Part shown: piece by piece, positions 17,492-27,528 of the stretch
Position numbering within the stretch: the stretch's first letter is position 1
Layout of the letters: the number at the start of each line of letters is the position of its first letter
Assembly (NCBI RefSeq): GCF_004770615.1
Contig: NZ_RQER01000007.1
Span: 248,001 to 312,000, forward strand
DNA: 64,000 bases
Source: Leptospira langatensis
Lineage (GTDB): Bacteria > Spirochaetota > Leptospiria > Leptospirales > Leptospiraceae
Direction of reading: 5' to 3'
Program-made: the position numbers and the translations under genes
The notes under the pieces: generated by a model
Database searches by the model: none
Seen by the model: the letters and a program-made list of their open reading frames with translations, nothing else
What the model was told of the DNA's origin: nothing

Positions 17492-17601
17492 CGTTTCTGA
17501 ATGATCCGTCTCGGATCCAATTTGGGAAAGATTGGGAGCAATGATCCCTCTCACCAGGCCAGGGCATTTTTGATTGCCCCGACTTAAAAACGGTTCTGAA
17601 A

Positions 17602-19416
17602 TTATTTCCCGGAACGTTTCCTGAGGTTCGGATCCAGGATCTTCTTACGAAGTCTCATGCTCTGAGGAGTGACTTCCAATAATTCATCGTCGTCCAAGAA
17701 CTCGATATTCTGCTCTAAGCTGAATCTGCGAGGAGGGACCAGGCGGATCGCCTCGTCTGCCCCGGAAGAACGAACGTTGGTGAGTTTCTTCTCACGGACA
17801 GGGTTCACCTCGAGATCGTTCTCTCTGCTGTGGATCCCGATAATCATTCCTGGATACACTGCTGTTTGAGGATCGATGAGTAGTTCTCCCCTTTCTTGGA
17901 TCTTCCAGAGTGCGTAACCAGTGGTGTCTCCGGAGTCCATGGAGATAAGCGCTCCGTTCTTTCTACCAGGGATCTCACCCTTGTATAGATCGAATCTTAG
18001 GAAGCGACTGGACATCACCCCTTCTCCCTTAGTCTCCGTCACAAAATAACCTCTGAATCCAATAATCCCTCTAGTTGGGATCACGAATTCCACTCGGGTC
18101 ATTCCGGATGGATGGGCTTCCATGAGTTGGAGTTCGCCTTTTCTACGGTTTAATTCCGCGATGATACTTCCGGTGAATTGGTCCGGTAGATCCATTACGA
18201 GATATTCGTACGGCTCCAGCTTTTCTCCGTTTTCTCCCTTCTTGATGATTACTTCGGGACGGGAAACTTGGAGCTCGAATCCTTCTCTTCTCATTGTCTC
18301 AATGAGAACGGAGAGATGTAGCTCTCCTCGGCCTAGGATCTTGAAGCGGTCCTTGTCTTCGGTCTCTTCCAAACGCATTGCCACGTTGGTCTCTAACTCC
18401 CTGTCCAAGCGCTCTCTAATATTTCTGGTGGTTACGAACTTTCCTTCCTTACTCGCAAAAGGAGAATTGTTTACCATGAAGAACATGGAAACGGTAGGCT
18501 CTTCTACCTCGATGGCAGGCATAGCCGCCGGTTTTCCTGGCTCGCAAACCGTATCTCCGATGAACACATCAGGAAGGCCCGCGATCGCAACGATGTCTCC
18601 CGCTTCTGCTTCTTCGATCTCGTTTCGTTTGAGACCTTCGAAGTTGTATAATTTCGTTACTTTGAGTATTTGGCTCTCATCCCTTCCGTTTTGCTTCGGA
18701 GAGACTTGCACCACGCTCATTCCTCTTTGGAGCTTTCCGTTATAGATCTTACCGATCGCGATACGGCCCACGTAATCGTTATAATCCAGTGAAGTGACTT
18801 GGAATTGAAGTGCCGCGTCTATATTCGCTTTCACCGGAGGAACATGAGAAAGCACCATGTCCAAAAGAGGATCCAGGTTTGTTCCAGGAGCATCTTCTAA
18901 CTTATTTACTGCCCAGCCTTGCTTTGCAGAAGCATAGATGATCGGAAAATCCAACTGCTCGTCGGTAGCTCCCAAATCGCTGAATAGGTCGAAGGTCATG
19001 TCCACAACCGCGTCCGGACGAGCTCCGTCTCGATCGATCTTATTGATGACTAGAATAGGCTTATGGCCCAACTGAAGGGACTTGCCCAATACGAATCTCG
19101 TTTGAGGCATAGGTCCATCGAATGCATCCACAAGCAACAAGCAGGAATCCGCCGTGGAAAGCACTCGTTCCACTTCTCCTCCGAAGTCCGCGTGTCCCGG
19201 AGTATCCACCACATTGATTCGAGTTCCTTTATAAACAACTGCGGTATTCTTGGCCTTGATCGTGATCCCTTTTTCTTTTTCGAGATCGTTATGATCCATG
19301 ATCCTTTCCCCGTCTTCTTTAGCCGTAACGGCTCCAGTTTGGCGTAAAATGCCGTCCAAGAGGGTAGTCTTACCGTGGTCAACGTGTGCGATAATGGCGA
19401 TATTGCGGATTTCCAT
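17602..19416 (-). CDS. typA: Translational GTPase TypA/BipA
   Basis: The 604-residue protein carries the P-loop '[12 protein letters not shown]', the 'RGITI'-like switch as '[13 protein letters not shown]', '[14 protein letters not shown]' and '[10 protein letters not shown]', followed by domains II, III and V and the BipA-specific C-terminus. TypA is a ribosome-binding GTPase active at low temperature and under stress and in 50S assembly. Length is normal. It is likely monocistronic with the terminator at 17463-17491. Confidence 0.96.
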   Translation of the reverse strand: MEIRNIAIIAHVDHGKTTLLDGILRQTGAVTAKEDGERIMDHNDLEKEKGITIKAKNTAVVYKGTRINVVDTPGHADFGGEVERVLSTADSCLLLVDAFDGPMPQTRFVLGKSLQLGHKPILVINKIDRDGARPDAVVDMTFDLFSDLGATDEQLDFPIIYASAKQGWAVNKLEDAPGTNLDPLLDMVLSHVPPVKANIDAALQFQVTSLDYNDYVGRIAIGKIYNGKLQRGMSVVQVSPKQNGRDESQILKVTKLYNFEGLKRNEIEEAEAGDIVAIAGLPDVFIGDTVCEPGKPAAMPAIEVEEPTVSMFFMVNNSPFASKEGKFVTTRNIRERLDRELETNVAMRLEETEDKDRFKILGRGELHLSVLIETMRREGFELQVSRPEVIIKKGENGEKLEPYEYLVMDLPDQFTGSIIAELNRRKGELQLMEAHPSGMTRVEFVIPTRGIIGFRGYFVTETKGEGVMSSRFLRFDLYKGEIPGRKNGALISMDSGDTTGYALWKIQERGELLIDPQTAVYPGMIIGIHSRENDLEVNPVREKKLTNVRSSGADEAIRLVPPRRFSLEQNIEFLDDDELLEVTPQSMRLRKKILDPNLRKRSGK

Positions 19417-19526
19417 GCTATGACCAAAATTTACGGAAGGGCCAGGGTGACAAGGTGGAATTTTAGGAAATTCTTTTCATTGCGATGACAAGCATAGGCC
19501 AATGTATCGCTTATTGATGGAGTTTA

Positions 19527-20381
19527 CTATTCCGGCAATGGGATCCTTTCCTTCTCTCCGGGAACATGAGCGAACCTGTCCTCTCTCCAATCTAACTTGG
19601 CCTGTTCGATTCTTTCCAAGGAGCTAGATACAAAGTTCCAATACATATGTCTCGGTGTTGAAAGAGGGGTCCCTCCTAAGAGCACGATCCGAGACGCCTC
19701 TTCTGCCCGGAACTTTACGCTTCCTCCCTTAGGATAGATAGCCATATCGCCTATGGAAACGATCCTTCCCTCTGCGTCCGCCTTTCCTCGAGCCACATAG
19801 ATCCCTCCTTCTTGGTCGGGAGGGACCGGAAGTTCCACTTCTGCTCCGGCCTCTACCTCCAGGTCCGCATAGAATAAGGGAGAATATACCTTAACCGGGG
19901 ACACTTCCCCCATGAATGAGCCTGCTATTAAGCGAAGTTCCCAACCTCCCCCGCTCAGTACAGGCAATTGGTCCTGGCTATAATGAAAGAATTCAGGAGA
20001 AGTCTCTTCGAATTCCTTTGGTAAGGCCACCCAGGTCTGGATGCCTTCTAAGATAGAATATTCCGGATCCAATTTGGATCTTTCGCTATGAACGATCCCG
20101 GATCCTGCGGTCATCCAATTCACCTCGAAAGGACGGATATCTTCTACCATCCCGATACTGTCCCTATGAGTAATGACCCCATCGTAAAGATAAGTGACTG
20201 TTGCTAGGCCGATATGAGGATGAGGCCGAACGACTAGCTCCGTTCCTGCGTGGATCGGAACAGGGCCCATATGATCCAAGAAGACGAATGGTCCCACAGA
20301 ACGGGCCTCTATTTGAGGAAGGATCCTTCTTACGATAAATGAATCGCCCAGGTCTTTTTGTTTGGAAGTAAGGTATCTCAT
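19527..20381 (-). CDS. Pirin-family bicupin protein
   Basis: The 284-residue protein has the N-terminal pirin cupin with metal ligands in 'RPHPHIG' and 'GSGIVHSER', and the C-terminal pirin domain from about residue 170. Bacterial pirins include quercetin 2,3-dioxygenases and redox-linked regulators; the reaction here is not known. It diverges from rplU. Confidence 0.9.
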   Translation of the reverse strand: MRYLTSKQKDLGDSFIVRRILPQIEARSVGPFVFLDHMGPVPIHAGTELVVRPHPHIGLATVTYLYDGVITHRDSIGMVEDIRPFEVNWMTAGSGIVHSERSKLDPEYSILEGIQTWVALPKEFEETSPEFFHYSQDQLPVLSGGGWELRLIAGSFMGEVSPVKVYSPLFYADLEVEAGAEVELPVPPDQEGGIYVARGKADAEGRIVSIGDMAIYPKGGSVKFRAEEASRIVLLGGTPLSTPRHMYWNFVSSSLERIEQAKLDWREDRFAHVPGEKERIPLPE

Positions 20382-20527
20382 AGTGCCTCAATCTTTAGAC
20401 AATGAGATTTTTCTCATCCGGCAAGAGAGCAAGACTTAATCCAAAATTCGAAGTCCAGCTTGGAAAAGCCGGCCAAACGGGCTTGCTTACGCATGGGGGA
20501 AGTTACAGAATAACCCCTTCAAACCAC

Positions 20528-20570
20528 TTGACATGGTCCACTCTCGAGCAAAACTGGTCAAAACTCGAGA
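20528..20570 (+). promoter_or_regulatory. rplU upstream region: TTGACA box and CTCGAG hairpin
   Basis: TTGACA at 20528-20533 is a good -35 match, but no clear -10 follows at 16-18 bases. Arms TCTCGAG (20542-20548) and CTCGAGA (20564-20570) are perfect complements with a 15-base loop just before rplU. The hairpin could be a ribosomal-protein leader, or the promoter call could be wrong. Confidence 0.35.
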
Positions 20571-20588
20571 AAATTAGGCCTTAAAACG

Positions 20589-20900
20589 ATGTTCGCGATC
20601 ATCTCTGTCGGCAATCGACAATTTAAAGTTACTCAGGATCTAGAATTCCTGACTGAAAAGACCGGAAAGAACGCCGGTGAAACCTTCGACGCTAAGGTAC
20701 TTTTATTTGCTGAAAATAATAAGGTCCATATCGGATCTCCTGAACTGAAATCTGCAAAGGTTTCCTTGAAAGTCATAGAAGACGTGAAAGGGGAAAAGGT
20801 TCACGGATACGTTTATAAGAAACGTAAGAACTACCAAAAGACCTGGGGACACAGACAAAAACTACAAAAAGTTAAGGTAGTTTCTCTTTCGGCAGTTTGA
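20589..20900 (+). CDS. rplU: 50S ribosomal protein L21
   Basis: The 103-residue protein starts '[14 protein letters not shown]' and ends with the basic '[21 protein letters not shown]' tract typical of L21, which contacts 23S rRNA. It is the first gene of the rplU-prp-rpmA unit, and its stop overlaps the TTG start of the next gene. Confidence 0.97.
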   Translation: MFAIISVGNRQFKVTQDLEFLTEKTGKNAGETFDAKVLLFAENNKVHIGSPELKSAKVSLKVIEDVKGEKVHGYVYKKRKNYQKTWGHRQKLQKVKVVSLSAV

Positions 20901-21217
20901 TCCGAATCCGAATACTCCGAAAAGGAGAAGAGATCCTTGGTTTGGAATCTTCCGGGCATGCTTCGAAGATGCACGGGTCCAAGGGAGAAAATCTTCTCTG
21001 CGCCGCTGTCGGAGTACTCGTCCAAACTCTTTACCTGCATTTACATCAGGAAGGGTTTACAGAAGAAGCGGCAATCGGGGACGGTCTCTTAAACTTTAAG
21101 ATCCGCTCCGAAAGGAAAAAAGATCCGATCGTTCTTACGAGCTTTGCTCTGATAAGAAGCGGATTGGAAAATTTGAAGGAACAATATCCTTCTGAAATAG
21201 AACTCATAGGAGAATAA
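20897..21217 (+). CDS. prp: Prp-type cysteine protease (YsxB family) between L21 and L27
   Basis: The 106-residue protein starts at TTG 20897, overlapping the L21 stop as TTGA. The catalytic dyad is present: His21 in 'SSGHAS' and Cys35 in '[10 protein letters not shown]', with the usual 13-14 residue gap. In Firmicutes Prp cleaves an N-terminal extension of L27. Here L27 begins at its mature 'AHKKGGG' sequence with no such extension. The enzyme must therefore have another target or role in this lineage, or act on other proteins. Confidence 0.88.
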   Translation: MIRIRILRKGEEILGLESSGHASKMHGSKGENLLCAAVGVLVQTLYLHLHQEGFTEEAAIGDGLLNFKIRSERKKDPIVLTSFALIRSGLENLKEQYPSEIELIGE

Positions 21218-21219
21218 AC

Positions 21220-21474
21220 ATGGCACATAAGAAAGGTGGCGGTTCTTCCAAAAACGGTCGTGATTCCCAATCCAAACGTCTGGGTGTAAAGCGTTTCGGA
21301 GGAGAATTGGTTTTAGCGGGCAATATCCTTGTTCGTCAAAGAGGAACTAGACTGAACGCAGGCAAAAACGTAGGCGTCGGTAAAGATCACACTCTATATT
21401 CTCTAGTAGAAGGTCACGTGAAGTTTGAACACGTCTCTAAGACAAAAGTTCAAGTTTCCGTTTACCCGAAATAA
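21220..21474 (+). CDS. rpmA: 50S ribosomal protein L27
   Basis: The 84-residue protein begins '[17 protein letters not shown]', the mature L27 N-terminus that reaches into the peptidyl-transferase centre. No in-frame start codon lies upstream in the few codons before ATG 21220. It has a GGAG Shine-Dalgarno sequence. The gene ends about 30 bases before a terminator hairpin. Confidence 0.97.
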   Translation: MAHKKGGGSSKNGRDSQSKRLGVKRFGGELVLAGNILVRQRGTRLNAGKNVGVGKDHTLYSLVEGHVKFEHVSKTKVQVSVYPK

Positions 21475-21505
21475 GCATTTAAAATACTTATTTTTAGTGC
21501 GTGGA

Positions 21506-21550
21506 AAAAGAAAGGCCTTCCGGGGAATTTTCCTCGAGCGCCTTTCTTTT
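21506..21550 (+). terminator. Rho-independent terminator after rpmA
   Basis: AAAAGAAAGGC (21506-21516) pairs with GCCTTTCTTTT (21540-21550), enclosing an inner GGGGAA/TTCCTC stem, and is followed by T-rich sequence. It sits between rpmA and obgE, so obgE transcription may need its own promoter or readthrough. Confidence 0.75.
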
Positions 21551-21570
21551 TTTATTTTAGGACCTGACCA

Positions 21571-22617
21571 ATGGAAAAATTCATAGATGAAGTGCTAATA
21601 GAAGTCACCGCAGGCCATGGCGGCGCGGGCTCCATGCATTTTCGTCGTGAGAAATACGTAGAATTCGGTGGTCCCGACGGTGGAGACGGAGGCGTAGGAG
21701 GAAATATCCTTCTTCGGACGAATCTCTCCATGGTAACCCTGGATCGCTATCTCACCAAGAGAAGGTTCCGAGGACAGGACGGTTTTCCAGGCGAAGGGAA
21801 CGAAAGGTCTGGTAAGAAGGGAGAAGATCTCATCCTCCAGGTTCCTCTGGGCACCCAAGTCTACGACGAGGAAAGCGGAGAACTACTTTACGATTTCATA
21901 AAGGAAGACATGGAATTCCTCGTGGTCAAGGGAGGCCGTGGAGGAAAAGGAAATACCCATTTCAAATCCTCCACTCACCAGACACCTAAATTCTCCCAAC
22001 CAGGAGAAGACGGAGAATACAAACATCTTCGCTTGAGCTTGAAACTTCTTGCAGACGTAGGCATCGTAGGTCTTCCGAATGCAGGCAAGTCTACCCTTCT
22101 CTCTAAGATCACCGAGGCTCACCCTAAGATCGCGGGCTACGCATTTACTACTCTCTCTCCCAATCTAGGAGTAGTGAAACGCAAAGGAGATATCTATCGT
22201 TATACGATCGCAGATATTCCTGGCATTGTAGAAGGCGCAAGCAAAGGGATCGGTCTCGGCCTCTCCTTCTTAAGACATATAGAAAGAGTAAAAGGTATAT
22301 TATATGTTTTTGATGCAAGTGCTCTGGACATCAAAAGCGATTTTAAGATGCTACAAGCAGAATTGCAGACATACAACCCTGAATTACTGAATCGTCCCCA
22401 TCTGATCGTTTTGAATAAGATAGATGTTTGGGAAGACCAAAGTTTTACCCAAGAGGTACTGGAATCCGTTTCTTCACTCGGAAAAGTGGTTCCTATTTCC
22501 GCTCAAGAAGGACTGAATCTCGAAAAACTATTGGAAACCATGGATGAGACATTCTTCAAAAAGGAATGGGAAGCTTTGGAGTCGACCGATCGGAACAAAG
22601 AAGGTTCGGATGAATAG
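21571..22617 (+). CDS. obgE: GTPase Obg/CgtA
   Basis: The 348-residue protein has the Gly-rich Obg domain ('[28 protein letters not shown]' region) over residues 1-160, then the G domain with 'GLPNAGKST', 'FTTLSPNLG', 'DIPG' and 'NKID'. It ends without the C-terminal OCT domain. Obg acts in late 50S assembly and stress signalling. The last bases overlap the start of proB by eight. Confidence 0.96.
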   Translation: MEKFIDEVLIEVTAGHGGAGSMHFRREKYVEFGGPDGGDGGVGGNILLRTNLSMVTLDRYLTKRRFRGQDGFPGEGNERSGKKGEDLILQVPLGTQVYDEESGELLYDFIKEDMEFLVVKGGRGGKGNTHFKSSTHQTPKFSQPGEDGEYKHLRLSLKLLADVGIVGLPNAGKSTLLSKITEAHPKIAGYAFTTLSPNLGVVKRKGDIYRYTIADIPGIVEGASKGIGLGLSFLRHIERVKGILYVFDASALDIKSDFKMLQAELQTYNPELLNRPHLIVLNKIDVWEDQSFTQEVLESVSSLGKVVPISAQEGLNLEKLLETMDETFFKKEWEALESTDRNKEGSDE

Positions 22618-23470
22618 AAAAGATTACGACGCGAGGATACGATCCTCTAAGAAGATCGTGATCAAGATCGGCTCTGCTCGTCTTTCCGGTTCGGAAGAAG
22701 AAGTGAACGATTTCCTTTTCAATCTTGTCTCCGATATCCGACACCTTCGCGACCTTGGCAAGGAAGTCATCATCGTCTCCTCCGGAGCGATCGCCAGAGG
22801 GAGAAAACTTTTAGCTACTCTTTCTAATTTCAAGGATGCCGGAGAGTCCCTTCCCGAAAAGCAAGCATTGGCAGCGGTGGGCCAAAACCGCTTAGTGAAC
22901 TTATACGATAGTTTCTTCTCTAAGGTAAATATCCCGATCGCTCAGATCCTGTTCGGTGTCATGGACATAGAGACCGGAGAAGGTTTCAAGAACCTCAAGA
23001 ATACATTCGGGCAACTTTTGCAATGGGGCATCCTTCCTATCGTGAACGAGAACGATTCCGTTGCCACGGACGAAGTAAAATTCGGGGATAACGACGTTCT
23101 TTCCGCCATAGTCAGTCTAATCGTAGAAGCTGATCTTCTGATCATTCTCACCGGAGTGGAAGGTTTTTTAAAAGACGGCAAGCTTGTATCCTTCTTACAA
23201 AGAGTGGGAGAAGAAGAATTGTCCCAAGCCGGCGGCCCAAGCGGCCCAGGCACCGGGGGAATGTATACAAAGCTCAAAGCGGCTTCCATCCTGAACGAGG
23301 CCGGAATTCCTTGCGGGATCGTGGATGGGAATTCTAAAAATTGCGTGCGCAGGTTTTTAGAAACGAATACACTCGGTACATTAGTATTCTCGAATGGAAA
23401 AGAGAAAAGCTTTTCGGAGGAAGAGATCAAATCCATCCTCCGGGCCAAGCGCAACGGAGGTCACGAATGA
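22610..23470 (+). CDS. proB: Glutamate 5-kinase
   Basis: The start is taken at ATG 22610, which overlaps the obgE stop; an in-frame ATG at 22544 lies inside obgE and is rejected. The 286-residue protein has the amino-acid kinase core: '[10 protein letters not shown]', '[13 protein letters not shown]', 'NENDSVAT' and '[12 protein letters not shown]'. It lacks the C-terminal PUA domain of E. coli ProB. It makes gamma-glutamyl phosphate for proline synthesis and is directly followed by proA. Confidence 0.93.
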   Translation: MNRKDYDARIRSSKKIVIKIGSARLSGSEEEVNDFLFNLVSDIRHLRDLGKEVIIVSSGAIARGRKLLATLSNFKDAGESLPEKQALAAVGQNRLVNLYDSFFSKVNIPIAQILFGVMDIETGEGFKNLKNTFGQLLQWGILPIVNENDSVATDEVKFGDNDVLSAIVSLIVEADLLIILTGVEGFLKDGKLVSFLQRVGEEELSQAGGPSGPGTGGMYTKLKAASILNEAGIPCGIVDGNSKNCVRRFLETNTLGTLVFSNGKEKSFSEEEIKSILRAKRNGGHE

Positions 23471-24729
23471 TCCAGAGATCCACCGAATCGGCATATGTGG
23501 AAGGACTTTGCAAGGAAGCAAAATCCGCTTATAGACAGATCCGTTCTTTGAGCTCTTCTCAAAAGGATCAGGTATTGGAAAGACTCGCCTCCTCTCTCCT
23601 TTCCAGAAAAGAAGAGACCCTAAAAGAGAATGCAAAAGATCTAGAAGCCGGAAAGTCAAAGGGTCTTTCCTCCGCATTACTCGATCGACTCACCTTAGAT
23701 GAAAAAAGGATCCAAGGACTGTCCAAGGCAGTTCTGGAGATCAAGTCTCTTCCGGATCCAGTAGGAGAAACGGTTAGAGGACTAACTCTTCCTAACGGGA
23801 TCCGATTGAACACGAAGAGAGTACCTCTTGGCGTTGTAATGGTCATCTACGAATCTAGACCCAACGTGACCATCGATGTGGGAGCGCTTTCCTTTAAGTC
23901 CGGCAATGCTTGTATCTTAAGAGGCGGTTCCGAAGCGATCCATTCGAATACGATCCTCGCTCAGATCTTTCAGGATTGCCTGAAGGAAGCTGGTCTTCCG
24001 CCTAACGCAGTTACTTTTGTGGACCGTACCGAGAGAGAGTATATGGTCCCCTTTCTAAAACAGACCTCTTATATTGATATTGTGGTGCCTAGAGGTGGAG
24101 AAGGTCTGATCCGATTCGTCTCCGAGAATTCTCTCATTCCCGTCGTGAAGCATGACAAGGGAGTCGTGAATCTGTACATAGATAAGTCTGCGGATCCCAA
24201 GAAAGTGGTTCCGATCGCGATCAATTCCAAGGTGCAAAGACCCGGAGTTTGTAACGCAGCGGAAAATCTGGTCATACATTCCGAATATCCTTATACCAAG
24301 GAACTTCTGGAAGAACTGGCTGCCAAAGGAGTGCAACTTCTTCTGGATCCTAGATCACTTGCGATCTATCCGAAGGGACAGGCAGTTACCGACCAAGATT
24401 ATATGGAAGAATTCTTGGACTTAAGGTTCTCCGTAAAGACCGTAGATCATATCCAAGAAGCGATCGAATTCATAGAAGTGACAAGCTCCGGTCATACGGA
24501 AGCGATCGTAACAGAAGATATTTCCGCTGCGAATTTCTTTACTCGGTCATTGGATTCTGCTGCTCTGTTTGTGAATATCTCCACACGCTTTCATGATGGA
24601 GGAGAATTCGGATTAGGTGCTGAAGTCGGCATCTCCACAGGCAAGTTGCATGTAAGAGGTCCTATGGGCTTAATTCATTTAACAACCACAACTACTTACG
24701 CAGAGGGAGAAGGTCAGGTCCGAGGCTGA
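23467..24729 (+). CDS. proA: Gamma-glutamyl phosphate reductase
   Basis: The 420-residue aldehyde-dehydrogenase-fold enzyme overlaps proB by ATGA, which fixes the start. The catalytic Cys lies in '[13 protein letters not shown]', and '[30 protein letters not shown]' matches ProA. It reduces gamma-glutamyl phosphate to glutamate-5-semialdehyde, the second step of proline synthesis. Confidence 0.96.
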   Translation: MIQRSTESAYVEGLCKEAKSAYRQIRSLSSSQKDQVLERLASSLLSRKEETLKENAKDLEAGKSKGLSSALLDRLTLDEKRIQGLSKAVLEIKSLPDPVGETVRGLTLPNGIRLNTKRVPLGVVMVIYESRPNVTIDVGALSFKSGNACILRGGSEAIHSNTILAQIFQDCLKEAGLPPNAVTFVDRTEREYMVPFLKQTSYIDIVVPRGGEGLIRFVSENSLIPVVKHDKGVVNLYIDKSADPKKVVPIAINSKVQRPGVCNAAENLVIHSEYPYTKELLEELAAKGVQLLLDPRSLAIYPKGQAVTDQDYMEEFLDLRFSVKTVDHIQEAIEFIEVTSSGHTEAIVTEDISAANFFTRSLDSAALFVNISTRFHDGGEFGLGAEVGISTGKLHVRGPMGLIHLTTTTTYAEGEGQVRG

Positions 24730-24743
24730 TCGGATCTCTCTTT

Positions 24744-25358
24744 ATGAGTTCCTCTCAATTGATCGGTGTTTTTGGAGGAAGCTTCGACCCTCCTCATCTA
24801 GGACATTTGGGAATCGCGGAAAACTTTTGGAAGAATTTCCCGAATGCGGAAGAATTGGTGGTCATCCCGAATTTCACTTCTCCTTGGAAACAAGGAAAGA
24901 AGGCTTCTCCGGAGGACGTTCTAGCCTTAGTACAAGCTCAGTTCCATAAACTTCCTAAGACCAGGATCTGGGAGTGGGAACTCCAACAAGGTAAATCCAA
25001 TTATACGGACGAGACCTTGGCGGAACTATCGAAAGAGAGACCGAATTCCAAACTGGCTCTTCTGATCGGAGAGGATAATTATTCCGGGTTCCATAAATGG
25101 AGAAATTGGGAAACCATTTTGGATCAGATCCATCTTCTTCTTGTGTTTCGTAGATTTTCAGTATCCATCCCTCTCAACCCAGAACTAAAAGAGTACCAGG
25201 ACAAGATCCTTTTCTTAGATAATCCGATCGTAGAGGCTGCTTCCGTAGAGCTAAGATCCAATCTAACCGAGTCTATTCATAAGAAGGAAAAACCTTCCGT
25301 TCTTTCTCAAGAGGTTTGGGAACTTATTCTAGAAAAAGAATGCTACGTAACGGAATAA
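24744..25358 (+). CDS. nadD: Nicotinate-nucleotide adenylyltransferase
   Basis: The 204-residue protein begins with the nucleotidyl-transferase motif 'GVFGGSFDPPHLGH', including the H-x-G-H element. It carries 'VVIPNFTSPWK' and the closing 'VEAASVELRSNL' (ISST/R-like) motif. It makes deamido-NAD from NaMN and ATP. It is in the expected cluster proA-nadD-yqeK-LCP-rsfS. Confidence 0.93.
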   Translation: MSSSQLIGVFGGSFDPPHLGHLGIAENFWKNFPNAEELVVIPNFTSPWKQGKKASPEDVLALVQAQFHKLPKTRIWEWELQQGKSNYTDETLAELSKERPNSKLALLIGEDNYSGFHKWRNWETILDQIHLLLVFRRFSVSIPLNPELKEYQDKILFLDNPIVEAASVELRSNLTESIHKKEKPSVLSQEVWELILEKECYVTE

Positions 25359-25362
25359 TCGA

Positions 25363-25956
25363 ATGACCACGGAAACTGTACAGGCTCAGATCCAATTTTT
25401 TTGGGACATCGTTCCTAAGGAGATCACTCACACTCGTTGGGAGCATAGCATCCGAGTTGCGGAGATCGCAAAGGAGCTAGCCCAGATCCATGCTCCTCAA
25501 TTCTCGGAAGAAGCGTATCTATCCGGGATCGTTCACGATATTACGAAGCAGAAAACGAAAGAATTCCATCTGGCATTATTTGATAAGGTGGGAGATTCGG
25601 AATCGCCGAACCTTCCGGAAGCAGCTTGGCATTCTCGCTCCGGAGCGCATTTTTTAGAAACGGAGTTTGGGCTCAAGAGAGAGTCCGTTTTGGGTGCGGT
25701 ACGTCATCATACCTTGGGTGGGAAAGATCTGAGTCTTCTGGAGTGTATTCTTTATGCTTCCGATTTCTTGGGTTCGGATTTTGCGGAAAGACAACCCGTT
25801 TATTCCGATTGGAGAAGAGAGGCAAAGGAGAATCTATACTCTGCCGTTTTGAATAAGGCAAAGCATACGATGCAAAACCTTCTGGATCATAAGAAAGAGA
25901 TCCATCCTCGAACGATCGCCATGTATCATTTTGCCTTGGGAAAATTATCCAATTGA
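25363..25956 (+). CDS. yqeK: YqeK-family HD-domain hydrolase (symmetrical Ap4A hydrolase)
   Basis: The 197-residue protein shows an HD-domain metal set: 'RWEHSIRVAEIAKELA', 'GIVHDITKQ', 'WHSRSGAHFLE' and 'VRHHTLGG', plus 'ASDFLGSDF'. YqeK hydrolyses Ap4A to ADP and is usually next to nadD as here. It starts four bases after nadD. Confidence 0.9.
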   Translation: MTTETVQAQIQFFWDIVPKEITHTRWEHSIRVAEIAKELAQIHAPQFSEEAYLSGIVHDITKQKTKEFHLALFDKVGDSESPNLPEAAWHSRSGAHFLETEFGLKRESVLGAVRHHTLGGKDLSLLECILYASDFLGSDFAERQPVYSDWRREAKENLYSAVLNKAKHTMQNLLDHKKEIHPRTIAMYHFALGKLSN

Positions 25957-25998
25957 CAGACTTGTTTTTATGTTCTGAATGGGATTCGAGGCTTTGAT

Positions 25999-27147
25999 TT
26001 GAGTCCCTCTAAACCGACTAGACCCTTTCCACTTTTCGTTCTTTGGATCGCATCCGGGTTTCTATTAATCGCATTCATTTTCTTTCTATTCCGGAATATC
26101 CGAAGGACTGGTCTGGACGAAAAGATCAGCTCAGGCAAACCGATCCATATTTTAGTACATGCGGTCGGCAACGACGATGTGTATGAGTTCGGGTTTCTAG
26201 CTACCCTATTTCCTTCGCAAGAAAGGGCCGGTTTATTCTTCTTACATCCGATCACTACGTTCGAGGATCCGGACGATAGTTTGGAGCAGCTCAAGTCCAA
26301 GGCTACTTCTACCGCAAAGGATGCAATCCAAGATATCCTTGGCGCCAAGCCTCATTATACGATCAAGGTAAACGCATCTTCCTTTATTCGTATCGTGGAT
26401 CTTTTGGGCGGAATGGTATTGTATACGGACAACCGGACCATTCGTAATTCTCCTTCTTATGTGCGCTCTCCCGGGATGTATGCCTATTCGGGAGAAGACG
26501 CGTACGATTATATTTCCTTTATGGACAAGAAGGAAACCTTGGACTACTTGGATCGCATCAGTAGACAAGAGAGCGCGGTTCTTTCCCTTTACGAGACTTT
26601 GTATGAGAATAAGGATCTTCTGAATTCGTTTTGGTCCGAATTCGTATACGGACTATTGGACTCGGATCTAACTAAGGAGGATTTTTATGCCCTTCTCAAG
26701 TATCTGACCTCTCATAGACTTACATTCGGGATCACGGAACTTCCTGGAGAACCAGCCTTGGACCCTAAGACAAGACGCTTATTCCTAAAGGCGGATCCTG
26801 CCCGCGCATCTATTGCATTAAGGAAATTTCATAAAGATGTATCTTCCGAGATCTTTGCCGACGGAGAATTTGCAAGGACAGAGGTATTGAACGGAACAGA
26901 AGTGCCCGGACTTGCAAAGGATGTGCGAAGCATTCTTGCGGATAAGAGGATCAAGGTGCTTTCCGTGGATAATGCCTGGACGAAAGATATAGAAAAGACG
27001 ATCATCCTGGATCGTTCCGGAAATACCGCCGTCTCCGATAAGATCTCCTCTATCTTGGAAAAAACCAAGGTATACCATTCATTAAGAAAGGATTTAGGCT
27101 TAGATGCAACAGTGCTTTTAGGCTCCGATATAGAACCGAAAAAATAA
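25999..27147 (+). CDS. LytR-CpsA-Psr (LCP) family protein with C-terminal LytR_C domain
   Basis: The start is TTG 25999, with GAGG about eight bases upstream. The 382-residue protein has one N-terminal membrane span (about 12-32), a degenerate LCP domain to about residue 285 ('INFDGF'-like helix seen as 'VNASSFIRIVDLLGGMVLYTDN') and a LytR_C domain ('TEVLNGTEVPGLAKDV' to the C-terminus). The canonical catalytic 'SIPRD' segment, with its Arg and Asp, is not seen at its expected place; 'FLHPIT' stands there instead. Known LCP proteins join polymers to peptidoglycan; this one may be non-catalytic. Confidence 0.78.
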   Translation: MSPSKPTRPFPLFVLWIASGFLLIAFIFFLFRNIRRTGLDEKISSGKPIHILVHAVGNDDVYEFGFLATLFPSQERAGLFFLHPITTFEDPDDSLEQLKSKATSTAKDAIQDILGAKPHYTIKVNASSFIRIVDLLGGMVLYTDNRTIRNSPSYVRSPGMYAYSGEDAYDYISFMDKKETLDYLDRISRQESAVLSLYETLYENKDLLNSFWSEFVYGLLDSDLTKEDFYALLKYLTSHRLTFGITELPGEPALDPKTRRLFLKADPARASIALRKFHKDVSSEIFADGEFARTEVLNGTEVPGLAKDVRSILADKRIKVLSVDNAWTKDIEKTIILDRSGNTAVSDKISSILEKTKVYHSLRKDLGLDATVLLGSDIEPKK

Positions 27148-27150
27148 TAT

Positions 27151-27528
27151 ATGACCCCTGCTCCGAAACATCCACCCCAAGCCACATTAGAGATCCTAAA
27201 GACAGTCCATAAGATCATGACTGATAAGAAATGCGAAGAGATCGCAATTTTGAACTTAGAAGCGGTGCATTCTTACTTAAGCTTTTTCTTAATTTGTACT
27301 GTGAACTCCGCGGTGCAGGCAAATGCGGTCGCAAGAGAGATCAAGAAGGCTCTGAAAGGTTTCAAACTTCCTCATAAGGAAACAGATAAGACCGGGGCCT
27401 CTAGTTCTTCCGGATGGACTCTGCTCGACTATGGCGAATTCATTATCCATATCATGACCCCGGAAAAGAGAGAATATTATAATCTAGACCGTCTCTGGAG
27501 AGATGCGGAAAGAATAGAGCTGGACTGA
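27151..27528 (+). CDS. rsfS: Ribosome silencing factor RsfS
   Basis: The 125-residue protein has the RsfS/Iojap fold: '[36 protein letters not shown]' and '[35 protein letters not shown]'. It binds uL14 and blocks 30S-50S joining in starvation. It is the last gene of the obgE-to-rsfS cluster. Confidence 0.94.
   Translation: MTPAPKHPPQATLEILKTVHKIMTDKKCEEIAILNLEAVHSYLSFFLICTVNSAVQANAVAREIKKALKGFKLPHKETDKTGASSSSGWTLLDYGEFIIHIMTPEKREYYNLDRLWRDAERIELD

Larger units (their letters stand above)
17044..17601. other. 558-bp gene-free region upstream of the lipase gene and downstream of typA
   Basis: No credible gene is seen. It is AT-rich with several palindromes: ATAACGAACG at 17130-17139 facing CGTTCGTTAT at 17165-17174, TCAATTG-T-CAATTGA at 17233-17247, and AAACGATCGTTT at 17289-17300. 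A bidirectional terminator lies at 17463-17491. Reading frames of 17 codons (+) and 24 codons (-) between 17370 and 17460 lack a Shine-Dalgarno sequence. Confidence 0.6.

Noticed and set aside
17372..17554. 60-codon minus-strand frame upstream of the lipase
   Set aside because: It is interrupted by the terminator hairpin region, has no binding site, and its composition is not protein-like across the hairpin.
18122..18745. 207-codon plus-strand frame antisense to typA
   Set aside because: Ser-rich antisense translation of a conserved gene with no supporting signals.
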